A stretch of DNA of 5,348 nt from Patescibacteria group bacterium (GCA_018817205.1 JAHIUE010000040.1:1-5348), one strand, 5' to 3'. Shown: positions 1 through 5,128, counted from the first letter of the stretch. The notes: a model not told the origin generated them from the sequence alone. Numbers and translations are program-made.

Positions 1-81
1 AGGCAAAAGGCTTTTATCAATCTTGCCGACTTCACTCCTCCACTCTTCCAGCAGTTTTTTCAACTCATTATCAAAACCCAT
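1..81 (-). CDS. 5' end of a divergent gene, product unknown (partial)
   Basis: Reading the minus strand from the ATG at 81 down to base 1 gives 27 open codons beginning MGFDNELKKLLEEWRSEVGK, and the frame runs off the window edge. The peptide is charged and rich in Leu, Lys and Glu, as expected for an amphipathic N-terminal helix, and it looks more like real protein than the Ser/Phe-rich plus-strand reading of the same bases. The gene points away from the mevalonate operon and shares the 49-bp region 82-130 with it. No strong Shine-Dalgarno sequence is visible. The fragment is too short to assign a family. Some prenyl-diphosphate synthases start with a similar helix and would suit this location, but nothing seen here shows that. 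Confidence 0.55.
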   Translation of the reverse strand, partial: MGFDNELKKLLEEWRSEVGKIDKSLLP

Positions 82-90
82 GTCTCATAA

Positions 91-120
91 TTTACCACAT
101 TTTTGGCAAGAAGTGGTAAA
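91..120. promoter_or_regulatory. Inverted repeat in the divergent promoter region
   Basis: tttaccac (91-98) and gtggtaaa (113-120) are perfect 8-bp inverted arms with a 14-bp spacer, lying between the minus-strand start (81) and the HMG-CoA reductase start (131). The rightward arm overlaps TAAAAT (117-122), a good -10 hexamer one mismatch from TATAAT. If used, transcription would begin close to the ATG at 131 and give a leaderless or nearly leaderless message. A matching -35 is poor (TTTACC at 91-96 is spaced too far away). The symmetry would suit a dimeric regulator acting on both divergent genes. Promoter and operator roles are inferred. Confidence 0.35.
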
Positions 121-130
121 ATTGGCTTTT

Positions 131-1282
131 ATGAAAAGTCTTCGCGATTTTAAAGATGCCAAAACAAGGCGGGAATTTTTGGAAAAAGAGCTAAATATTA
201 ACCTGGATAAAATCAGCGGGTTTAATTTTGCCGAAGATCAAGTTATTGGCAGGAATATTGAAAATTTAATCGGCGCTATCCAAATCCCCCTTGGTGTTGC
301 CGGACCTATTAGGGTAAAGGGGCAAGGGGTAAGCGTAAAGGATTATTATATTCCATGCGCAACTACAGAGGGGGCGCTTGTTGCATCTGTTTCCAGAGGA
401 TGCAAAGCTGTAACAGCCTCAGGCGGGGCAACTGTTTATGTTGAAAATGTCGGCATTACCCGCGGGCCGGTATTTAAAACCAAAGATTTAGGGCAAGCTA
501 TGAAAGCTGAAATCTGGATAGAAAAGCATTTTAAGGAACTTGCTAAGACTGCCCAGTCTTCCTCATCGCACTTAAAATTGCTAAAAGCAGATTATAGAGT
601 TGTCGGCAGAAATCTCTTTGTTAGGTTTTATTTTGACACTCAAGAGGCCATGGGTATGAATATGGCAACTTTTGCAACCGAAGAGGCGGTAAGTTTAATA
701 GAGAAAAAAACAGGGGCAGAATGTGTCTCAATATCCGGAAATTTCTGTGTAGACAAAAAGCCTGCCTGGTTGAATTTTATTTCCGGCCGCGGTAAAAAGA
801 TCTGGGCAGAAGCTATTTTGTCTCAAAAAATAATCAAAGATGTCTTGAAAACTACTCCAAAGAAAGTTGTTGAAGTTGTAGAAAGAAAGTGCCATCTGGG
901 ATCAATGATGTCCGGCTCTTTAGGATTTAATGGCCACTATGCCAATATAATAGCAGCTATCTTTGCAGCTACCGGGCAAGATCTGGCTCATGTTGTAGAA
1001 GGAAGTATGGGAATTACAACTGCAGAGGTTTTAGATAATGATGATCTTTATTTTTCCATTTATCTGCCGGCGCTAATTGTGGGAACAGTAGGCGGCGGGA
1101 CCAACCTTCCAACCCAACAGGAAGCTCTTAAATTAATGAATATTAGAGGTGTGTTAGAATATTCCATGGTCGTGGGTGGTGCAATTTTAGCAGGAGAATT
1201 ATCGCTTCTTGCAAGCCTATCCGAAGGCTCTCTTGCAAAAGCACATAGAAAACTAGGGAGAAGTGGTAAGGGGAAAGCGTAA
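131..1282 (+). CDS. hmgA: Hydroxymethylglutaryl-CoA reductase, class I (archaeal type)
   Basis: Reduces HMG-CoA to mevalonate with two NAD(P)H, the committed step of the mevalonate pathway. It is 383 aa from the ATG at 131, close to soluble archaeal class I enzymes, with no membrane segments. Visible motifs: ENLIGAIQIPLGVAGP (44-59), TTEG with catalytic Glu80, the dinucleotide-binding-type stretch EAMGMNM (172-178), DKKPAW with catalytic Lys209, TGQD with catalytic Asp284, GTVGGGTNLPTQ (318-329), and the C-terminal catalytic His372 in LAKAHRKLGRS, which marks class I. The usual NAH near the Asp motif reads NGH here. The frame stays open upstream to a TTG at 23 and an ATG at 80, but 131 is preferred: family homology starts there, and earlier starts would run through the divergent promoter and overlap the opposite gene. 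No Shine-Dalgarno sequence precedes it. The last residues (GKGKA) and the TAA stop are encoded by a heptad repeat array. HMG-CoA synthase starts 3 bp downstream. Confidence 0.95.
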   Translation: MKSLRDFKDAKTRREFLEKELNINLDKISGFNFAEDQVIGRNIENLIGAIQIPLGVAGPIRVKGQGVSVKDYYIPCATTEGALVASVSRGCKAVTASGGATVYVENVGITRGPVFKTKDLGQAMKAEIWIEKHFKELAKTAQSSSSHLKLLKADYRVVGRNLFVRFYFDTQEAMGMNMATFATEEAVSLIEKKTGAECVSISGNFCVDKKPAWLNFISGRGKKIWAEAILSQKIIKDVLKTTPKKVVEVVERKCHLGSMMSGSLGFNGHYANIIAAIFAATGQDLAHVVEGSMGITTAEVLDNDDLYFSIYLPALIVGTVGGGTNLPTQQEALKLMNIRGVLEYSMVVGGAILAGELSLLASLSEGSLAKAHRKLGRSGKGKA

Positions 1283-1284
1283 AG
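1257..1284 (+). repeat. Heptad repeat array 1 (NNNAAAG type), end of HMG-CoA reductase
   Basis: Four consecutive 7-bp units ending in AAG, the last two being gggaaag (1271-1277) and cgtaaag (1278-1284). The 17-mer aaggggaaagcgtaaag at 1268-1284 recurs exactly at 3467-3483 and with one mismatch at 3844-3860. The array encodes the C-terminal GKGKA and the stop codon of HMG-CoA reductase and ends one base before the ATG of HMG-CoA synthase. Its G-rich part (1270-1273) lies about 12-15 bases upstream of that ATG, somewhat far for an ideal ribosome binding site. Confidence 0.7.
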
Positions 1285-1285
1285 T

Positions 1286-2329
1286 ATGACTGGAATAATT
1301 TCATACGGAGTCTACATACCAAAGTACAGAATCAAACCCTCCCAGATCGCCCGAGCCTGGGGAAAAGAAATAGTTGATGTGGAAAAATCCTTGGGAGTTT
1401 TTGAAAAGGCAGTTGCCTCTGTTGATGAGGATACGGTAACCATGGCAGTTGAGGCAACTTTAAATGCCATTGCCCCATTTGATTTTGATTTAGGCAAAAT
1501 TGGCGCCATTACCATGGGGAGCGAATCTCACCCTTATGCTGTTAAACCTTCAGCAACTACCATTGCCGGCATCTTGGGCCTTTCGGAAAATCTTTTGGCC
1601 GTTGATCTGGAATTCGCCTGCAAAGCAGGTACTGCCGGAATAGAACTTTTATCAGGCCTTACAGAAACTAAAAAAGTAAAATACTGCCTGGCGATCGGAT
1701 CTGATGTTGCACAATCAAAACCTGCTGATGTCTTGGAATATACCGCAGGCTCTGCCGCAGCCTGTTTTATTTTGGGCAATAACGACTCTATTGCCAATAT
1801 TTTGGATTTTTCATCTTTTTCTTCCGACACCCCGGACTTTTGGAGAAGGGATACCGAAAAATTCCCGTCACACGGCGGCAGATTCACAGGAGAACCGGCA
1901 TATTTTACCCATGTAATGGGGGCTGCAAAACTGCTTCTTGAAAAAACAAAACTCAAACCAGCGGATTTTGATTATGCTGTTTTTCATATGCCAAACGGCA
2001 AGTTTCCCAAAGAGGTAGCCAAAAGGTTAGGGTTTACAGACAAACAACTTGAGCCGGGGTTTGTAGTTTCCCAAATCGGCAACCCTTATTCTGCCTCCTC
2101 CATGATTGGACTGGCAGCTGTTTTGGATATTGCCAAACCAAAGGAAAAAATCTTCATGTGTTCCTACGGATCAGGCGCAGGCGCAGATGCTTTTGTTATT
2201 AAAACTACCCCCTTTTTGAAAAACTTCCAAAGAAAAAATAAAAATAATGTCCAAAGCCAAATTCAACATAAACAAATGATAGATTATTCGCTGGTAGCAA
2301 GAAATATTATTAACAAATACAGAATATGA
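1286..2329 (+). CDS. Hydroxymethylglutaryl-CoA synthase, archaeal type
   Basis: Condenses acetyl-CoA with acetoacetyl-CoA to HMG-CoA. It is 347 aa, the normal archaeal length, and starts with the family signature MTGIISYGVYIPKYRI. Thiolase-fold catalytic residues are in place: Glu80 in MGSESHPYAVKP, the acyl-carrying Cys112 in EFACKAGTAG, and His234 in FHMPNGKFP, followed by SQIGNPYSASSMIGL (262-276) and the glycine-rich YGSGAGAD (294-301). The C-terminus ends in a conserved-looking segment (IDYSLVARN), but residues 311-330 before it are a low-complexity Lys/Asn/Gln stretch encoded by A-rich DNA. Its ATG follows heptad array 1. Its stop overlaps the thiolase start as ATGA (2326-2329), which suggests translational coupling and equal expression, as expected for partners in the archaeal thiolase/HMG-CoA synthase/DUF35 complex. 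Confidence 0.95.
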   Translation: MTGIISYGVYIPKYRIKPSQIARAWGKEIVDVEKSLGVFEKAVASVDEDTVTMAVEATLNAIAPFDFDLGKIGAITMGSESHPYAVKPSATTIAGILGLSENLLAVDLEFACKAGTAGIELLSGLTETKKVKYCLAIGSDVAQSKPADVLEYTAGSAAACFILGNNDSIANILDFSSFSSDTPDFWRRDTEKFPSHGGRFTGEPAYFTHVMGAAKLLLEKTKLKPADFDYAVFHMPNGKFPKEVAKRLGFTDKQLEPGFVVSQIGNPYSASSMIGLAAVLDIAKPKEKIFMCSYGSGAGADAFVIKTTPFLKNFQRKNKNNVQSQIQHKQMIDYSLVARNIINKYRI

Positions 2330-3459
2330 AAATCAAAGTTAAAGGGATCGGTTTAACAAAATTTGGAGAACTTTGGAACAAAAATCTTCTGGATTTAGCC
2401 TTGGAAGCCTCACTTGAAGCGATTAACGACGCGCGAATAACAAATAACGATATTGACGCAGTTTATGTTGGCAACATGCTGATAGGCAAGATTGCCGGCC
2501 AGGACCACTTGGGACCGGTAATAACTTCGTCTTTGGGTCTAAATTGCGCCTCCTTTAGAATTGAGGGAGCTTGCGCTTCCGGAGGCCTGGCAGTACACCT
2601 TGCAATCCAGGGAATTTTAGCAGGAACTTACAAAAATGTTCTGGTTGTTGGAGCGGAAAAAATGACTGATGCCCCATCATCCCAGATTACCTGGGCCTTA
2701 ATGGGTGCATCTTCCTCTCAGGAGCGAAAGGCAGGGCTGACTTTTCCCGCCCTTTACGCACTCCTCGCCCAAGCACACATACAGAAATATAAAACAACCA
2801 GAGAGGAGCTAGCCCAAGTTTCTGTTAAAAATCACTTCCATGCATCTTTGAATAATAAAGCCCAGTACCCTTTTGAAATATCTGTTGAGAAAGTTTTAAA
2901 CAGCAGTGCAATTTCATACCCCATTACCTTATTTGACTCCTCCCCCATTTCAGATGGCGCAGGGGCTGTAGTCTTATCTTCCGATACAGACTCAAAGGGA
3001 GTGTACATTACCGGCAGTGCCGCTTCCTCTGACACTATAGATCTTGCTCAAAGGGAAAGTCTGACAGAATTGAAAGCCACCAAGCTGGCTGCCAAATCCG
3101 CTCTTGCCCAGGCCGGAATGGAAATATCAGACATTAAAGTAGCTGAGGTCCATGACTGTTTTACCATTGCCGAAATTTTGGCTATGGAAGATTTGGGTTT
3201 TTGTCAAAAAGGGATGGGAGGAAAATTTGTAACCAGCCGCTGTACCAGGCTTGGGGGCAGGTGTCCGGTCAACACATCAGGGGGCTTAAAAGCTTGCGGT
3301 CACCCTGTGGGAGCAACGGGGGTCAAACAGATTATAGAAATTACCGAGCAGCTTAGAAAAACTTCAGGTAAAAGACAGGTCAGAAATGCAAATTGCGGTT
3401 TAACCCAAAATGTAGGAGGTACAGGAGCAACGGTAGTTGTTCACGTCTTACAGACGTGA
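2326..3459 (+). CDS. Acetyl-CoA C-acetyltransferase (acetoacetyl-CoA thiolase), archaeal/SCP2-like type
   Basis: Condenses two acetyl-CoA to acetoacetyl-CoA, the first step of the mevalonate pathway. It is 377 aa, a little shorter than typical biosynthetic thiolases and like the archaeal and SCP2-type enzymes. Visible residues: nucleophile Cys83 in IEGACASGG, His276 in EVHDCFTIAE, His326 in ACGHPVGATG, and a C-terminal NCGLTQNVGGTGA (356-368). DSSPISDGAGAVVL (204-217) is the usual internal thiolase motif. The reaction is unfavourable alone, and in archaea this enzyme passes acetoacetyl-CoA directly to HMG-CoA synthase within a complex bridged by a DUF35 protein. The 4-bp overlap with the upstream synthase gene fits such co-assembly. 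The DUF35 gene would normally be expected directly downstream, but a four-helix-bundle gene intervenes. The last codons and the TGA stop lie inside a perfect hairpin and the first heptad of array 2. Confidence 0.94.
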   Translation: MKIKVKGIGLTKFGELWNKNLLDLALEASLEAINDARITNNDIDAVYVGNMLIGKIAGQDHLGPVITSSLGLNCASFRIEGACASGGLAVHLAIQGILAGTYKNVLVVGAEKMTDAPSSQITWALMGASSSQERKAGLTFPALYALLAQAHIQKYKTTREELAQVSVKNHFHASLNNKAQYPFEISVEKVLNSSAISYPITLFDSSPISDGAGAVVLSSDTDSKGVYITGSAASSDTIDLAQRESLTELKATKLAAKSALAQAGMEISDIKVAEVHDCFTIAEILAMEDLGFCQKGMGGKFVTSRCTRLGGRCPVNTSGGLKACGHPVGATGVKQIIEITEQLRKTSGKRQVRNANCGLTQNVGGTGATVVVHVLQT

Positions 3460-3460
3460 A
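3440..3460 (+). other. Perfect 8-bp hairpin over the thiolase stop codon
   Basis: ttcacgtc (3440-3447) and gacgtgaa (3453-3460) pair perfectly around a 5-base loop (ttaca). The hairpin encodes the last residues of thiolase and includes its TGA stop. A purine-rich heptad array follows instead of a T tract, so this is not a classical intrinsic terminator. It could limit 3' decay or tune expression of downstream genes, or mark the edge of the inserted segment that begins here. Bases 3439-3445 also read gttcacg, the same heptamer tandemly repeated in the kinase at 4768-4788, which may be coincidence. Confidence 0.5.
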
Positions 3461-3490
3461 AGGGCAAAGGGGAAAGCGTAAAGCGTAAAG
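3456..3490 (+). repeat. Heptad repeat array 2 (five NNNAAAG units), left of the four-helix-bundle gene
   Basis: Five consecutive 7-bp units, all ending AAAG: gtgaaag, then ggcaaag, gggaaag and two copies of cgtaaag. They run from inside the thiolase stop codon to two bases before the ATG of the four-helix-bundle gene and fill the whole 33-bp junction. Bases 3467-3483 are identical to 1268-1284. This is the clearest of the arrays. Bases aagggg (3467-3472) could act as a distant Shine-Dalgarno sequence, but the strict 7-bp period is not explained by ribosome binding. Confidence 0.8.
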
Positions 3491-3492
3491 TT

Positions 3493-3858
3493 ATGAAAAT
3501 CAACTCATACAAAGACTTAATAGTTTGGCAGAAAGCAATGGAATTGGTTAAAACAATCTATTTTTTAACTGATCAATTTCCAAAAGATGAACTTTATGGT
3601 TTAGCCTCGCAAATGCAACGGGCGGCAGTTGCTATTCCCAGCAATATAGCCGAAGGCTATCTAAGAGGACATCAAAAAGAATATGTTCAGTTTTTATCGA
3701 TAGCTTTAGGATCTGCAGCCGAGCTGGAAACACAAATTTTAATATGTAAATCTATACCAAAATTCAATAAAATCAATTTTAATAATACTCAATCACTTTT
3801 GACTGAAATATTAAAAATGCTATACGTTATTATAGAAAGGATGAAGGGGAGAGCGTAA
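3493..3858 (+). CDS. Four-helix-bundle protein (S23/23S rRNA intervening-sequence family)
   Basis: A 121-aa protein with the full family pattern: SYKDLIVWQKAMELVK (5-20), FPKDELYGL (29-37), the signature SQMQRAAVAIPSNIAEGY (39-56), FLSIALGSAAELETQ (67-81), and a final helix with KMLYVIIERMK (108-118). The family forms small four-helix bundles that assemble into pentamers. Members were first found in insertions of 23S rRNA genes and are related to the Avd accessory protein of diversity-generating retroelements, but most, as here, stand alone with unknown function. No rRNA, reverse transcriptase or template repeat is nearby. It has no evident role in the mevalonate pathway, yet it sits between thiolase and DUF35, genes usually adjacent in archaea, and heptad arrays flank it on both sides. 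Its last residues (KGRA) and stop lie inside array 3. It looks like an inserted gene, possibly carried with the repeats. It is likely co-transcribed with the operon. Confidence 0.92.
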   Translation: MKINSYKDLIVWQKAMELVKTIYFLTDQFPKDELYGLASQMQRAAVAIPSNIAEGYLRGHQKEYVQFLSIALGSAAELETQILICKSIPKFNKINFNNTQSLLTEILKMLYVIIERMKGRA

Positions 3859-3860
3859 AG
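3833..3860 (+). repeat. Heptad repeat array 3, end of the four-helix-bundle gene
   Basis: Four 7-bp units, the first tagaaag and the last cgtaaag (3854-3860). Bases 3844-3860 match the array 1 and array 2 17-mer at 16 of 17 positions. The array encodes the C-terminus and stop codon of the four-helix-bundle protein, just as array 1 does for HMG-CoA reductase. Confidence 0.65.
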
Positions 3861-3869
3861 AAATAAATA

Positions 3870-3897
3870 CTTTACCCTTCCCCCTTGACGCTTAACG
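3870..3897 (-). repeat. Heptad repeat array 4, inverted, ahead of the DUF35 gene
   Basis: Four 7-bp units of the complementary form, beginning ctttacc (3870-3876) and including cttgacg and cttaacg. Read on the minus strand they match the NNNAAAG pattern more loosely than arrays 1-3. The array is separated from array 3 by the 9-bp AT spacer aaataaata (3861-3869), so the two can fold as an imperfect hairpin, strongest near the loop (gtaaag with ctttac). It fills most of the gap before the DUF35 start, and no clear Shine-Dalgarno sequence is present there. Confidence 0.6.
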
Positions 3898-3905
3898 CTA
3901 AAATT

Positions 3906-4205
3906 ATGAGCAGTCCTGTTACAGTGTGGAGACATCATAAAAATATCAGAAATTACCTTAGGAAAAAAGGTAAGATTTTGGTATGGACCAAGGTTTTTAA
4001 CGCCCCTGCCGGTTTTGAACATGAAGCTCCGTATTTTGTGGCTATTGTGAAATTTGAGGATGGTACAAAAATGCCCTTGCAATTAGTCGAATGCGAAGAA
4101 AAAGACTTAAAACCAAACCGGAAAATTATCACAGTTGTGCGAAAAAGGGGCAAAGTCAGCCTGGATGAGGTAATTGAGTATGGTATTAAAGCCAAACCAA
4201 TATGA
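3906..4205 (+). CDS. DUF35 OB-fold protein lacking the zinc ribbon (thiolase/HMG-CoA synthase partner)
   Basis: A 99-aa protein of the DUF35 (Zn-ribbon plus OB-fold, acyl-CoA-associated) family. In archaea the homologue holds acetoacetyl-CoA thiolase and HMG-CoA synthase together so the intermediate is channelled. The N-terminal WR motif survives (VWRHHKNIRNYL, 7-18) and the OB-fold part is recognisable: GKILVWTKVF (22-31), APAGFEHEAPYFVAIVKF (33-50), LVECEEKDLK (60-69), and the C-terminal IEYGIKAKPI (90-99). The four-cysteine zinc ribbon that normally lies between the WR helix and the GKI.WT strand is absent, and the whole protein has one cysteine (Cys63). Because the sequence before the ribbon is kept, this looks like an internal loss, not a 5' truncation. 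The ATG at 3906 is chosen over an in-frame TTG at 3885, which lies inside array 4 and would add residues outside the family. The stop overlaps the kinase start (ATGA). Confidence 0.85.
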   Translation: MSSPVTVWRHHKNIRNYLRKKGKILVWTKVFNAPAGFEHEAPYFVAIVKFEDGTKMPLQLVECEEKDLKPNRKIITVVRKRGKVSLDEVIEYGIKAKPI

Positions 4206-5128
4206 TGAACAAGTTCGCGCCTTCGGCACTTACAGTTTCAGCCCCCGGCAAAATCCATCTTTTGGGTGAATGGTCTGTAGTTTGGGGCAAACCTGCAATT
4301 TTGGCCGCAGTTGATTTAAGAGTAGCTGCCGCAATTTCCAAATCATCTTCTAATTCTCATCCTTTAAAAGAAGTCATAGAACCTATTGTTAAAAAAGAAT
4401 TGAATATTAAAAAAATCCCTTCATATAATCTGAAAATAACTTCCGATATTCCCATAGGCGCGGGCTTAGGTTCATCTGCCGCCGTTTCAGCCGCCAGCAT
4501 AGCCGCATTGCTTTCATTTTTAAAGGTAAAGTGGGATTTAAAGCTAGTTAATAAATTAGCTTATGAAGCGGAAAAAATCTTTCATGGTAATCCATCCGGT
4601 GGCGACAATTTAACTGTAGTTTATGGCGGACTGGTTTGGTTTACCCGAACAAATTCTGAGAAGCTAAATTTGGGCGGGTTTAGAAAACTTGCCAAAAACT
4701 TTGTGATGATAAATACAGGGACTCCAAAAGAAACTACAAAGCAAATGATAGAGATGGTAAGCAAACAGTTCACGGTTCACGGTTCACGGTTTAAAAAATT
4801 TCTTGATCACCAGGAACAATTAGTTAGAGAGCTTCTACCTGCGATAAAAAATGGCAATGAAAAAGAACTTATCAGGATTATCCGGGCAGGCGAAAAAAAT
4901 CTGGAAGGCATTGGTGTGGTTTCCCCGTATGTTAAATCAATTATCGGGAAAATAGAAAAAGCCGGGGGTGCCGGGAAAATCTGCGGCGCCGGAGGGAAAG
5001 AAAAAGCCACAGGAGTTTTGCTTTGTTATCACCCCAAAAAAGAGATTCTGGAAAAAATTGCCAAATCATATAATTTAGATTGTTTTAATACCAAATTAGG
5101 CGTAGGGGGACTAAAAAATGAATCGTAA
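4202..5128 (+). CDS. GHMP kinase of the mevalonate kinase family (substrate uncertain: mevalonate or phosphomevalonate)
   Basis: A 308-aa ATP-dependent sugar/isoprenoid-type kinase. It shows motif 1 SAPGKIHLLGEWSVVWGKPA (13-32), the ATP-binding motif 2 PIGAGLGSSAAV (84-95), HGNPSGGDN with the probable catalytic Asp135, YGGLVWF (141-147), and motif 3 KICGAGG (259-265). The HGNPSG.DN and YGG.V.F motifs are those of mevalonate kinase. However, Trp24 replaces the His of the GEHA motif seen in mevalonate kinases, including the kinase encoded directly downstream. That change near the substrate site suggests a different substrate, perhaps phosphomevalonate. Residues 190-196 are encoded by a tandem heptamer and probably lie in a surface loop. 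Its start overlaps the DUF35 stop by 4 bp (an ATG 3 bases later is equally possible), and its end overlaps the next kinase by 11 bp, so all are probably translated together. Confidence 0.88.
   Translation: MMNKFAPSALTVSAPGKIHLLGEWSVVWGKPAILAAVDLRVAAAISKSSSNSHPLKEVIEPIVKKELNIKKIPSYNLKITSDIPIGAGLGSSAAVSAASIAALLSFLKVKWDLKLVNKLAYEAEKIFHGNPSGGDNLTVVYGGLVWFTRTNSEKLNLGGFRKLAKNFVMINTGTPKETTKQMIEMVSKQFTVHGSRFKKFLDHQEQLVRELLPAIKNGNEKELIRIIRAGEKNLEGIGVVSPYVKSIIGKIEKAGGAGKICGAGGKEKATGVLLCYHPKKEILEKIAKSYNLDCFNTKLGVGGLKNES
4768..4788 (+). repeat. Three tandem copies of gttcacg inside the kinase gene
   Basis: gttcacg occurs three times without interruption, followed by a partial gtt (4789-4791). Three 7-bp units make 21 bp, so the kinase reading frame is kept. 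They fall within codons 189-196, giving QFTVHGSR. The position, after the GTPKETTKQMIEMV helix region (173-186) and before a Lys/Glu-rich helix, suggests a tolerant loop. The unit differs from the NNNAAAG heptads but has the same period. Confidence 0.85.
5104..5110 (+). promoter_or_regulatory. Ribosome binding site of the second kinase
   Basis: AGGGGGA lies 7 bases upstream of the ATG at 5118, inside the end of the preceding kinase gene. It is the best-placed Shine-Dalgarno-like sequence in the window and supports 5118 as the start. Most other starts here depend on overlap or on purine-rich repeats. Confidence 0.6.

Noticed and set aside
23..130. Upstream extension of HMG-CoA reductase to a TTG at 23 or an ATG at 80
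   Set aside because: The added residues are Ser/Phe-rich and unlike the family, run through the divergent promoter region, and (for the TTG) cover the opposite gene. Family similarity begins at the ATG at 131.
109..1269. 11-bp direct repeat agaagtggtaa (109-119 and 1259-1269) flanking HMG-CoA reductase
   Set aside because: A few 11-mer pairs are expected by chance in a window of this size, and the sequence is purine-rich. Without a longer match it is not evidence for insertion.
1312..1956. Minus-strand open frames inside HMG-CoA synthase
   Set aside because: They lie antisense to a well-supported enzyme gene, show no recognisable motifs, and are best explained as shadows of its codon pattern. 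The same holds for antisense frames at 2832-3035, 3789-4195 and 4807-5010, and a plus-strand frame at 1704-1916.
3456..3490. CRISPR array
   Set aside because: Units are 7 bp with no spacers, and no cas genes are present.
3493..3858. Avd protein of a diversity-generating retroelement, or a 23S rRNA intervening sequence
   Set aside because: The fold family is related, but there is no reverse transcriptase, template/variable repeat or rRNA sequence in the window.
3846..3884. Intrinsic transcription terminator after the four-helix-bundle gene
   Set aside because: The stem is imperfect, the loop is AT-rich and no T run follows. The next genes also clearly belong to the same pathway.
3885..3905. 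TTG start for the DUF35 protein at 3885
   Set aside because: It would add seven residues encoded by the inverted heptad array. The ATG at 3906 fits the family N-terminus.
2327..4205. UGA recoding as in some candidate-phyla bacteria
   Set aside because: TGA ends HMG-CoA synthase, thiolase and DUF35 at the expected C-termini, and no in-frame TGA occurs inside the genes.
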